The notes beneath the pieces are model-generated. The model did no database searches. It was not told the origin of the DNA and saw only the letters and a program-made list of their open reading frames with translations. A stretch of DNA of 64,000 nt. Source: Portulaca oleracea. Taxonomy: Eukaryota; Streptophyta; Magnoliopsida; Caryophyllales; Portulacaceae. The stretch is taken from positions 43,965,883 through 44,029,882 of the forward strand of contig CM055874.1 in NCBI GenBank assembly GCA_029582165.1, written 5' to 3'. How positions within the stretch are numbered: position 1 is the stretch's first letter; each line of letters opens with the position of its first letter. The translations under genes were made by a program, and so were the position numbers. Positions 47,200 through 58,900 of the stretch are shown here, piece by piece.

Positions 47200-48089
47200 A
47201 TTGAGAATAAACGGACTAAATTACTCCATAATTAATGAGCATACAAAATGATGAGATAGGAATGAAAGCTAATTAACAAAAGATAAAATTGGTATTATGC
47301 CACTTTAGCGTGGACAAGAGAGGCCTAAGAAGTCTATGTGGGAAATGATTTAAAGCGATCTGAGGATTACATGCTTAGTTGATGACATGACAACTTGACA
47401 GGAGTATTTGGCAGGCTATGGTAAATGTTGTCGGGTAATGTGGGGTGAGCGGTTGTCAATAAGATATCTTATCGTGCATTGTCTTTGTTTTTCTTATGGG
47501 TGTGTATGTGTTTTTCAGGTACATCCAACTCGTTCAATTAACTATTCTTTGCTTGGAGTACGAATGTACGTTTGCCTCTAATTTTGTTTCGTTTGTTTGC
47601 TTGTCCTTCCAAGCAGTTTTAGAAACATTTTTCCCTTTGCTTCTTTTTCAGTTTTCAAAAGGTTTTCTTGGGTCCATCGGAATCAGCTTCTTCATGTATT
47701 CTCATACATAAGAGAAAGACTGCCTACTATGGGATCCCCTCATACCTCGCATCAGTTGGACCTTAGTGGGGTTGTTGTTGTTGTTGTATATTGTGGAACA
47801 ACAAAAATATTAGTTAGAGTAACAATAATATAGTATGAAAATGAAGGGACTAGTTAGGTAAGTAGATATTTGAGAGTTGTCCATAATCAACAAACCTATT
47901 ACTTCACTAGTTGTTCCATCCATGATTTGGAATAAAAATTCATATTCTCATACTTTTAGATTTAGGACAAATTACTCAGAGAGTAGGCGAATCTTCTCAA
48001 TCTATGTTGATAATCTACCTCCATATTTAGAGCAAACAAATTTATAACTTTTGTTCAATCAATTTTGGAACAATATGGAAGTTTATATC
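47200..48089. other. Intergenic DNA without supported gene
   Basis: Frames of 71-78 aa here have no domain. The ATATC before 48090 is the target site of the solo LTR that follows. Confidence 0.4.
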
Positions 48090-48711
48090 TGTTAGGATCG
48101 AGGTAAAATATAGCCTAGTATTTGCAGCGGAAGAGATAATTATCAGGATGTATAAATTGAGAAGAAATATAACAAGATCAGTAATTAAAAGACAGAGAGT
48201 ATAAAGACACACGATTTACGTGGAAACCCAAATCGGGAAAAAACCACGGACGGCAACGGAGCAATAATCCACTAGTATAAGGAGAGAGATTACAAGAGAG
48301 CTCCCAAGGGGCTATATAACGTAAGGGGATCGACGGTCAGATCACAAGGGGTTAATAGCACAGGCTATATAACGCAAGGGGATCGATGACAAGATCACAA
48401 GGGGTTAATAGCGCAACGGGATATACTGAAGATAAAATAACTCTCTAAAGGACTCTCACAACCTAGGGATGGGTAGAGGTGAAAAATGCTCTGTGTGTTT
48501 GTCGTATGCCGTAAGTGTATAGGTTGATAACAACCTATATTTATAGGAAAAACTTCCTACAAACCTAATTTGACTCCCACTCCAATTAAATTTGGAATAT
48601 AATACAATTAGGAAACCTAACATAATAAGGAAACCTAAATAATATCCTAATACAATTAGGAAACAAATAATTGTGGGATCAAGAGGCTGATTTTGGGCCA
48701 TAAACCCAACA
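48090..48711 (-). mobile_element. 622-bp Ty1/copia solo LTR with ATATC target duplication
   Basis: Plus-strand ends TGTTAGGAT and AACCCAACA, flanked by a perfect ATATC duplication (48085-48089 and 48712-48716). The ends are the reverse complement of those of the 17113-17747 LTR (TGTTGGG..ATCCTAACA), and interior text (GGGAAAAAACCACGGACG, GGAGAGAGATTACAAGAGAG) parallels it, so it is the same family in minus orientation. No internal region remains. Confidence 0.88.
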
Positions 48712-49588
48712 ATATCCTATGCAAGGTTTGAAAGAAGTTTGAAAAAAGATTTGATTTTTTTTCAATTTGTTAAAAAAGATGATCATGAGAGAGCATTTAA
48801 AGTTATTATAATCGTCGAAATGTGAAAAAGGCTTAATTTTGGAGGTAGACTAGGCAAATTTTGACAAAAGAATAGGTTCAATACCCTAACCTCGCTCATC
48901 TTAGAAGTGGATTCTTAAGCCTAAATCTATGACATCCATTATTTAGGGCTTCATTGAGGTTGTAGCTAACTGCTTTGCAAATCCACATGCTGATAAGGCC
49001 ATGCATAATTTCTTAAGCATAACTCAGATGGACCTTCTAATCTTAGCAAGACTATTTCTAATCTAGTTGAAGCAAAGGGTAAATCCCTAAATTTGTTAGA
49101 ACAAGGTCCCATCTTAGGTGTCTTAACGAGTTGTCTCCTACCCGCGAAGTGCAAAGAGGCCAAAATCACATGGTAGTCGTTAATGATTAGAGTCTTAAAA
49201 CAATCTTGGAGATGGTACTAATGCTTGCAAGAATGAGATAAAGTTTAATGATAGGTTTGAGGCTACAAAGAGAAAGACAGAACGATTATATCATTCCAAG
49301 TTGCTTGATTTATCTCATAGAATTGAACAAAAGGTTTGCAAGACGATCGTGTTTTGAAGTCGCTTCAACTTCATGAAAATACAAGATAATGAAAATGCAG
49401 TAAAACAAGTTGAAAAAAAATTAGAGAATGAGTTGAAAAACAACACTAAGTTCCCTCCTATTTAGTTTTATTATTTTGTGGGGTGTAATTGTGTTTCTTT
49501 CGCAGGATTATCATTATACATTTTATTTATATTTTGTGCTTGAGCTATACGGGTTTTTGTCCTACTAATAATAAAAAATGCCTAGCAA
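48712..49588. other. Decayed repeat-like DNA
   Basis: Continuation of the host sequence into which the solo LTR inserted. Short frames (for example at 48966-49169) carry no nameable domain. I cannot assign it. Confidence 0.35.
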
Positions 49589-49590
49589 TA

Positions 49591-49783
49591 CTCCCTCAAT
49601 TTCTTAATAATTGTCAGTATTTTATATGTGGAGTCAAAGTATAAAAACTTTGACTAAAAAATTTTTGATAGAAGTATATTGCTACAGTTTTTAAATAAAA
49701 TATTTTTCTTAAAATTTATAATCAAACTAGTACATTGGACACCGTACAAAATCCAAGTAACTAATACTATGAAACGGAAGGAG
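49591..49783. mobile_element. Stowaway-like MITE
   Basis: Left end CTCCCTCAATTTCTTAATAA and right end ATGAAACGGAAGGAG, with TA on both sides (49589-49590 and 49784-49785). The left TIR matches that of the element at 46161. 193 bp. Confidence 0.85.
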
Positions 49784-50984
49784 TAATCATGTTTTTATCT
49801 CATTTTAGTATTTCCATCTCCTCTGGGCATTAGTTTTGTCTCTGATGCCCACCACGTACGGTCCGTGGTGAACTGCAGGGCGCGCGTCCCACATTGGAAG
49901 ATGACCTCTTCCTCCCCTTTTCTCTCCCCTATATATGTTGCCCATGAGATGCCTAAGAGTGTCTTTCCGTCTAATGAGGCTCATTTAAGGGTAATCTCAA
50001 CTTTTGCAGATTTTGGGGAATCGGGAAAACTTTCTATGAGAAAGCTTCCAGTTTAGGACTACGAGGGTGATTCCTCGAGGTCTTAAAGTTGGAAAGATTG
50101 ATTGTACTTGATGCAGTCCACATACTCATTCGATCTTGATCGGGTGATCTATCAGCCGATGTCACAAGTGCTGCGTGGGCTGCTGGAGGTCTCCTATTTT
50201 GGAGACTTTCCACTCGGAGTCCAAAGCGACACGTTCAAAAGCCAAAGATGCGCGTTTAAGAGTTGAAGATCGGTCGAGGCTTGTCTGTCTGAGAGATTGC
50301 CAAGTAAATAGTTCAGCTTCTGTTAGTTGTTTCTTTACTATTATTATTGTTTTGGGTTGGGTAAATTATGTGAAGTTCTAAGGGTTAGGATTTCTTCTGC
50401 GCCTAATTTGGGGTTGGGCCTAATTAGATTGGACCCACCACACTCTAGGTCTAGATAGAATTTGGGCCCAAGGGGCCCTCATAACCCATCACATACCACC
50501 TACGACAACTTCAACACAATATAGATTCAAGAACACCCAATTCACCCACACCCTTCTCACTCCCATCCCAAATCCCCAATCAATGCACATCCAAAATCAA
50601 GTCAATACTCACACCCACTACTACAATCTAATTAAGATTATACTCACTGGATTGAATCAAAAATCAATGGGAAACACCATGTTTCTGAACTCTGACCACC
50701 TCTGCCCCACCAACTATTCGCCGACCGACCTACTTTGCAATGTGACTGTAACATTGATAAGATTTTTGGCAGCATGAGAACCATATTTCAACGTATCGTT
50801 TTAGCAGTAGTAGTACTAAAACAAACAAAAGAATTGTAGGAATGAATCTGTACAGTGTGCAAATGCACTGAAAGAGTAGAAGCAAAAAAGCTTCAAAGCT
50901 GAGATTCTAAACACTAGACTAGAGGATGTTACACAGTTTTCCCTCTTGTAATGGTTGTGCTTGATTTTGAGAGTCATCTCAAAC
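49784..50984. other. Unassigned DNA, possibly LTR-like, and 3' flank of the CorA-like gene
   Basis: 49860-50470 holds CGCGTCCCACATTGGAAGAT and a TATATATG box at 49930-49938, text that resembles plant LTR leaders, plus GGGCCCAAGGGGCCC at about 50465-50480. No coding domain or target duplication was found. 50500-50984 is the downstream flank of the minus-strand gene. Confidence 0.4.
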
Positions 50985-53667
50985 TCAAAGGCGAAGGTAA
51001 CCTCCTCTGTCCTGAAATTCGGTGTCAGAGCTTCTCATAAGGAATGATCTCCGGTTAAGAGACCAGCTTCGTTTCAACGACTTCCTTTTCCACCACGCGT
51101 CTATTCGTGTATAAAGGGATGGGAATAAGAAGCACAGAAGCACTGCCACCAGCAGAACTGCACATATTAACATCACATTCCGGAATCCATCTTTGATATC
51201 CGGGCTCCTTTGGATTGTCCACGGGACTCCTCCTACATTCATTCCAAACACTACAACAAACACATCACCATTTTCAGATACTCATTCATGGGTCGAATGT
51301 CGGACCGTTTTCAGATTGGTATATATGGGTACAACAAAACTTGATAAATTTGTGTAAATACCAAACAGTCTGCATTTCAAGTATGCTTTAAGCAACAGAT
51401 TAGCCAGTGCAGATAGGAATTTACCTCCAGTAACAATGGACAAAGGAAGGAATACGACGGAAAGGAAGGATAAGTAGTATAGTTTTCTGTTTATTTGTTC
51501 CGCCTGCCAGCTGTCGAGGCTAGCTTGAAGTGCTGTTACGCGGTTTGCTATAAAACCAGCATTCTCTTTAAGTCTCCTGAGCCGCCCAATCAAATCTTCA
51601 AGTGCGGCGACGTCTTCACTTGCAAACCAGTGTTTTGGCGAACATTTCTCTTTAATTCGAGGGAATACTTGCTCCCCGTGGGCAATCACCTAGTCTCGAG
51701 GATTTATAAGAAAGCACTTTTATTATCTTGCAACAGTTTATAACTTCCAGAGAGAAAAATGAAAACTAGATCCAAGAGCAGAGCTCAATCATTCTTATTT
51801 ACACGATAGAACAGGAAACCAAACTATGCAAGGTTTTATTTCGCATGGTGAAAAAAGCCCAAGTCAACAAATACACTTTGCTGTCTTCGCATCTTAACAG
51901 TGTGCTACAAGTAAATCTAAAATGCCAGTGTATACAGCACACCTGAATGCACCTAACAAGTTATACTCTAAAATAGGAGTAAATGACTAGGAATTAGAAA
52001 AATACCTGTAGTAGCCTCTGCAAATTAAGGTGCATTTTGGGAAATCTTCTGTCATCTTGCATTTGTTTCTTTAATGCAAAACCACCTACACCCAAGTAAT
52101 ACATCCGCATCAGATATGAAGCAATATCTTCTCTGAAGATGACACTAAAGCCCAAAACCTATTCATTGAACCCCGCTCCTCTTCTCAGCAGCATGGTGCA
52201 CTCGGGTATGTATCTCTTTACTTCAGCAAGCTCTTTTGATTTCTTGGTCTTTGATCGGTTTTTAAAAGGTTTTTCAAGTAGGTTTGTTTTTTGTTGTTCT
52301 TTTTTTTTTTTGGGTTTCAAAAGTAGCTTTTGAAAAGATTTTTATTGGATCCCCCGCAATCAACCTCTCCGTGAACCTCAATTCATGGGGGTAAGACTGT
52401 CTACATCTGGATCTCCTAGGCCGCACTCCAACGTGTTTCTCCAGGGAGTTTGTTGTTTGTTGTAACGAGGAAAAAAGGGAACACATTCATTTCTTTTCTG
52501 GACGAGACTGAACCACCCCACTAACAAGTGGTAATATTGCTAAAGTATATTTCAAGTACACTTGGCCCTGCTTAGGTCAATCTGAGTTATAACCAAATTA
52601 GGTTGCCTAATATTAGGTAAAGTCTGGTCTAGTTTGGGGTTGTTTGTTCAGACACATAATTGCATACACCTAAATTTGCACATGAAAATGCTAAAAACAC
52701 AACCTTGGCATATTACAGTTTTCCCATAAAGTTAGCTCACACACATAAAGTACTATTCTCTAATACAAGATAAATCACATTGTAGCATGCCTCAGGAGAT
52801 GAACAGAAACAGAAAACTAGGCGTTTTATAACAGTATTCAAGCAAAACAAACAGTTCAAGATAAACCAAGCAAATGAGGAATCTGCGTAAGATACCAAGT
52901 TACCAACCTCTGTCTAATTCAAGTTCGACTGCATCCAACTCGATCTCAAGTTTAGTCACAATATCCTGCAGATGATCCACAAACGTATCGATGACATGAA
53001 TGACAAGATTCGACACAGAGTTGGGAACAGGATTATCAGCCTCCTCAGTATGGTTCATTGTCAAAAGAAACTCAAGCACATGCTCCTTGATCACGAATCC
53101 ACCACCTTCTTCCCTTGGTTGCCCATTGCGGTATCTAGGAGTCTCAACAACCGGGATCTCTGAAAGCAAGGACTGCCCCATCTGAGAAAACCCGAGGCGT
53201 GGGATACGACCCAGAGAAACTGTGATGACCGAGTTCTCAGTAATCCTGGCAGCAAGTCTCGAAATATACATGCTCGAGGCAGGGCCAGGAGAGTTGACTC
53301 TAAAAACCAGGGCTCCATCCACATACCCACAAAAGGATCCATTGCTAACCAATGAAAGAATGTCCTGAAGCTTCAAAGGAGGGCAAAGCAGATCAATGAG
53401 ATATTGGGCAGATTGAGAAAGTTTCTGATTTGCCTTTGGAAGTTCAATGTGATACCAACAAAACTCTTTACCTCTCCCTTCTGTAAGATCCCAATCCTTG
53501 TTGTAATAGTTGCCATTCCCATCAAATATGTATGCCCATTTCCTAACAGCACCCGGATACCGGTTTCTTCGAAAACTTATCTCCCTAAATGGAGTAATCT
53601 CAGATGCTTCTATGTCTGCTTCTTCCAGATTCCCATTCATGGGTATTTCTTCTTGGACCAACTCCAT
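50985..53667 (-). CDS. CorA-like (Mg2+ transporter family) membrane protein
   Basis: Four coding exons on the minus strand: 52908-53667, 52006-52085, 51425-51689 and 50985-51250, in phase, 456 aa. A long soluble N-terminal domain (RKWAYIFDGNGNYYNKDWDL, GSFCGYVDGALVFRV) is followed by helices (DHLQDIVTKLEIELDAVELE; LIGRLRRLKENAGFIANRVT). Two C-terminal membrane segments follow: YYLSFLSVVFLPLSIVTG and VMLICAVLLVAVLLCFLF. The CorA signature G-M-N (residues 371-373, in VFGMNVGG) lies between them. This is the plant CorA-like group of Arabidopsis At1g29820/At1g29830, distinct from MRS2/MGT; transport is inferred from the family. I chose MELVQEEIP at 53667; an in-frame ATG at 53799 would add 44 residues. 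A probable noncoding exon or leader lies at 53800-54300. The C-terminus is basic and cytosolic in the family topology. Confidence 0.9.
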
Positions 53668-54302
53668 TATTTTTAGTTTAAACCAATGACCAAATTTCAA
53701 GTCCTCAAGATTGAATGAACAGGAAATTAGATTCAACAGATTACCCACTTCAGAAACAGGAAATTTCCAGCAAATGGGGGTTACTGGAAAATGAAGCAAT
53801 GGTAAATTAAGACACCCTAAAAATCAAATTTACCAATTTTACTCCTCAAACAACCAAATTTGCACAATCCAGAAATCAGCCAATTTCAGACACCAAGCAA
53901 CCAAATTTGCAGAATCTGCCAACTACCCAAGATTGGTATGGGCAAACAGAATCAAGATCTTCCAGTTGGAGATAAATATCGATAACAAAGGAAAGTTGCA
54001 CCGAAGCAAAAACCGTAAATAAGAAGAAACCCAACAAAGATAAAAATCTGGAGCCAGCCAAGAGTTTGCCAACCTTGAAAAGATGTCTTCCTCCTCGACA
54101 ATGGCAGGCAGATCAAAACTTATATTCCCAGATAAATAAGTTGAACTTGATTTTTGCGGAGATTGAATTTGGACGAAATCTCAACGTTAAACTCTACAAA
54201 GATAAATTCGTACTGTTAAAAGAGACCGTGAAACTGAATATGAGGTGGTGGTTGCAACTTCTGGGAAGCTTCACGTCCAAAACCCAACCAGAACAACTAT
54301 AA

Positions 54303-54959
54303 TTTAAAAAGATTTTAGATTTATAGTTGTCATTAAATGAGTAGTGTCCGAGTGGGGGCGATGTCCTCCGATTAACGTCTCCCAACTCCATTCTTTTTAG
54401 TTTTTTCTTTGCATAAAAGAGGAGCAAGGAGTGATTGAATAAAAATGTCAACTTTTCATTTTAGTCAAAAAATATCATTAATTTTTAAAAATTGTCATTA
54501 TTGTCCATCAACTTTCTAAAATAATAAAAAATGTCACTGAAACTTAATATAACAGGTTGTGAACGGTTAAAAAATTATTTGAATAAAACTATCACTCAAC
54601 TTTCTAAAAAAGTCAAAAATACCACTAAATTTTCCCAAAAAGCAAAAAATGTCACTACAATTAATTAAAATAGAAAAGAATGCAACTAGCTTTCATTTAT
54701 TTAAATTAATATATAAAAATATTCAAGTTTCAACTAGAAATTCACTAGAAAATAAAATTTTTGTTGATAAATCATGTAATTGTAAATTATTTTTTTACGA
54801 TTAGGATTTTACATAGTAATGTTAAATTTTTCTGTTTCTCTGAAAATTTTATTTTATTTTATTTCTTATTCTATTCTTAAAATATTTATAATAATATTCT
54901 CTATATTGCATGTTCTCTATCACCTTTGTCTTACTATAGTCTGCAACACATCACTTTAA
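54303..54959. other. AT-rich intergenic DNA
   Basis: Phrases such as AAAAATGTCACT recur several times between 54440 and 54680, a decayed short repeat. No gene. Confidence 0.4.
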
Positions 54960-54997
54960 TGTTGAATTTTATATATATATATATATATATATGGATG

Positions 54998-55278
54998 TAT
55001 GTATATTTATAGTAAATTAACTATTTGTAGAACAAAAAAATAATTATTATAGTTACAACATAAGATTTTGGTTTTAGGGGAAATAAAACCAAAACCATAT
55101 ATTGTAACTATAATAATTATTAGTTCTACAAATAGTTAATTTACTATAAATATATTTATATTTGTAGAACTAATAATTATTACAGTTACAATATATGGTT
55201 TTGGTTTTATTTCCACCTAAAACCAAAATCATATGTTGTAACTATAATAATTATTAGTTCTACAAATAGTTAATTTAC

Positions 55279-55284
<6 letters not shown>
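54998..55284. repeat. Four-arm alternating inverted repeat flanked by (TA)n
   Basis: A ~75-bp unit (ATTTATAGTAAATTAACTAT, then AATAATTATTATAGTTACAA, then GGTTTTGGTTTTA) occurs four times in alternating orientation: plus 54998-55078, minus about 55080-55156, plus (partial) about 55158-55213, minus about 55214-55284. (TA)n runs lie at 54971-54991 and 55285-55331. The whole can fold into nested hairpins. Confidence 0.88.
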
Positions 55285-55331
<47 letters not shown>

Positions 55332-55335
<4 letters not shown>

Positions 55336-55994
55336 TTTCTCCAAAAGTAAAGAAGAAACACAAAATTTCATTGTTTCATACTTTCATGGGCCTATACATT
55401 TTCCTCCAAGTAATTTGACATAATGTGGCAATTGCAAATGGTAAAGGGGAGGGGGGGGGGGGAGTGGAAAATTGGAGTAGGACTCAAGGCCATGAATGCA
55501 GCATGTGGAGCAAGACATGATTCTGTTAAACCATCTCAGCAAAACTAAAATTGCTTCTTATACCAACAAACTACAGAAGAACCTGAAGTAACTATAACAA
55601 ACAGTCAAACACAACCCAAAACTCCCAAGTCATTCACAAACAAATCTGTTCTACATTACGTTACACAGCAGTCCTGCCCAGTAATAATATGTAAAATTTA
55701 CAGGACTGCAGAATGAACAACAAAAAATAACATGTCACAATTGGACTGCAGGATGAACTAAACCATCCAGCATTTTTTTCTATCAAAAAAAATTCGTGCA
55801 CTTCTAGCCTTGCAATTTCATCATTTCCGCTGCGTCGCCTGCCAACTCAAACACAAATGCCCCCTCCAAACACCTCCCATTGCGGGTCCCATTCTCCCAA
55901 GATCCGGGAAAATCTAGATGTAGGCAGCCTTATCTTCATGGGGATACAAACATCTCGACTCTCACCCAAATAAAGAAAAGAAGATAAATGATGG
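55332..55994. other. DPH2 3' flank
   Basis: Holds a run of about 12 G at 55450-55463 and the presumed 3'UTR of the minus-strand DPH2 gene. No other gene. Confidence 0.45.
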
Positions 55995-58900
55995 TTATAT
56001 GTTTTCAGGTTTTGGGCTCCTCTCACCTTCATACCCTGCTGCTCTCCCTGATCTACCAACCAGGTAAGGTTTGGGTGCAGGTCCATCATGTTGTACATCT
56101 AAACCTTGGTACGATCGCGTGGCCAAGAATTCAGGTCCTGATTTCGGGGTGATCTTGGAAAGTGAATTAGGGTTTTCATTCCGAATTCGAAGAGCCTTGT
56201 CTGTTGTAAGTGCCAATGCAAGGTCCTCATCACCATCTTCCCCATTCTCTGTCAAAAGGAAAAACGCTGTCAGGAAAGTGATCCTTGTGCCTAATCCAGT
56301 TTTCAAAGTGCAATATACATACATAGAAAAAAATAGGTTTAAACACATTCATGTAATCATGTTATAAGTTACAATGAGATTCCTGAAATACTAAGTCACT
56401 ACACAATGGGATTTGACATACCTTCGAGATCTTGTTCTTCAACATAACCGCCTTGGAAGAAGGAGAAACGCGGTTCATCGTCATCAGTTTCCGATTGAAT
56501 TGATGACAAATTGATCAGATCCCTGAACTCCACTGTATAAGCCCCAGTCCACTGGCTTCCTCTGAAGAATATGACACAAAACAAGTTAGGGCTTCCAATC
56601 AACGAATCAATAATAATGCCATCAACTCATAGCAAATAAGCATCTACTGATTCAATTTACCATCATCAAATGATACTGAGGGTGCAAATCAACCGTGGGA
56701 AGCTTGATCTCAAAGTAAACAAGCAAATAAGCCCGCTAGGAAAACCATACACCGTATTTTGGCCATCTGATTCTTCACTTGGCTTATGATGAACAAGGAG
56801 AAGTGGCATACATTTAAAAAAAGGAAAAGAAACTCGCGCACAAACAGAATAAACCAAATGAAACCAGAAGATAAATCCATAGCTCCAGAGCTATCTGAGC
56901 TAGAACTTAGGATGTTTCCAAGGATGACCCCCCCCCCCCCTTTTCTTTTCCAAAGAAAAATAACATAGAATCTAAAAAAAATAAAATAAAATAAAAACTC
57001 TGTATTTCCATTGAACTGCATATTATGAGAACTTTACTCCTTTAAGTCTACAAATAAGGCATAAATAACTGTGCCCTTGGAATGCCACCAGAATAAGAAA
57101 TTGCACAACAAAATCACCCTATAATGGATCTTAACAAAGTGAGGTCTTGGCCTCTTGGAGAACACAATGTAAGAATCTTCGTTCTTAACAACCAGAGATG
57201 CTAGTTTTAGGACACCAGTGAAAACATGGTTCGTTTTTTATAACCTAATCTCAGAAGTCAGAACAGAAAAATTGGCACTATGAAAGCCTGATTCAAAGAA
57301 AATACAGAAGTTTCGGGCATTAATATGTTCTTAATCTCATAAAGAGCCATAACAGGTAAATTCACATTAACTATTTAAAAGAGGTAAATTCACAGAAGTT
57401 TTGGGCACAATGAAAGCCTGATTCAAAGAAAATAGCCCAACACCGGCAGGAACCAATGGAAATAAGAAAATATATTAAAAAAAAAAACCGATTGCATGCA
57501 GCCATCATATCATAAGTCAGCAGACAATTTTAAGCACCCAAGACAATTTTGAGCAACTATATATACATAAATGAAAAATTATGATAGCAATTCATCACCT
57601 GCTGAAAGCGAGCATGGCCTCAAAAGGGGTGATCACCGGAGCCAAGAACTCTTTGCTATCCAAAAGTGCAGTTTGTGCACAAGAAACATACACAAACACA
57701 TCACACTGCCACCCAAATAGAAGAAAAATAAACTGTGAGGTGATCAGTTGATTCTGGCAACAGAAAAACATGAGAGGCACATGTAACTCGCCTACCTCAG
57801 GGAAGTTGGCGAGCTTAGCTGGGTTTGGTCTTCCTACAACAAGTGTATAAGCCTTCTTCCCAGCTTTCGAGACCAATTGCTTCATCTGATGAATCATATT
57901 GAGATAACCAGCTGTCCCAAGAAACGCTAAATCATTAAACTGGAAAAACTACATTCTGTAATATTATGGGGTTCAGGAAAAAGAACTTCCCAAATTTCGG
58001 TTTTGATTAATGCTACAAGTTGCGTACGATAGCTAGTATAGTCAAGTGCTAATTCAGTTCATACAAATTCACCCTCGCAAAGGGTGCACTTATTAACAGA
58101 AAGATATACAATTGAGAATTGAGAATGAAGGTTACTGTCACACAGTCCTCTATAGTGACACTCCTCAATCACAAAGAAAGGAGTAATGAGAAAAAGAACA
58201 GGAAAATGTATCTAACAATAGAAACGAAAAAAAAACTTCCACTTCATAAATTAGCTATGAGATGAACAGCAACACCTATTACCCGTAATAGCTGATCTTA
58301 TGCCAAATTTCACCCCAACTTACATTACGTGTCCCATAGAGGATGTAGAAATAATAATATGGCATTTAAAAGGACAAAAGGAACACTTTTAATATAAATC
58401 ATGCACAGGATGCAAGACCAACACAGCTGCACAGTGCCCAGATGCGAATTATGAAGCACCAAATAAGTCAACAATGTCATGCTACCTACGCATGAGATGC
58501 TTAAGGCAGTCGGAAATGAGCTGTACCTACACCAAGAGTTCCAACCAAGATTCCAACAATGTTAGCATCCTTTGCTTTCTCCACTAGATAATATCTGCAA
58601 AAGACATTATTCTCTGGGTTAGTTCTCACTAACGAACAGTCCAATATCCTCCTGTCGGCAAAGAACCATGTGTTCACAATAGAATATTGCAAATCACCAT
58701 ATTCCCATGGAGCTGGGCTGATCATCGAAAGTAGTTCACAAATATTACCTACGTTTAAGAATCCTTGTCTTTTGGGACACATCTGTTTCTAGGCAGTCCT
58801 CCGCTGGGTCATATCTCACTGAAAGAAATACCAAGAACTCTTTGTTATGGGTTTGACCATAGAAGGCCACAAGAACAAATTTCAATAACTTTCTCTCTGT

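Noticed and set aside
53668..53799. 44-residue N-terminal extension of the CorA-like protein from the ATG at 53799
   Set aside because: Possible, but the extension has no family features and the region reads like 5'UTR; noted as an alternative only.
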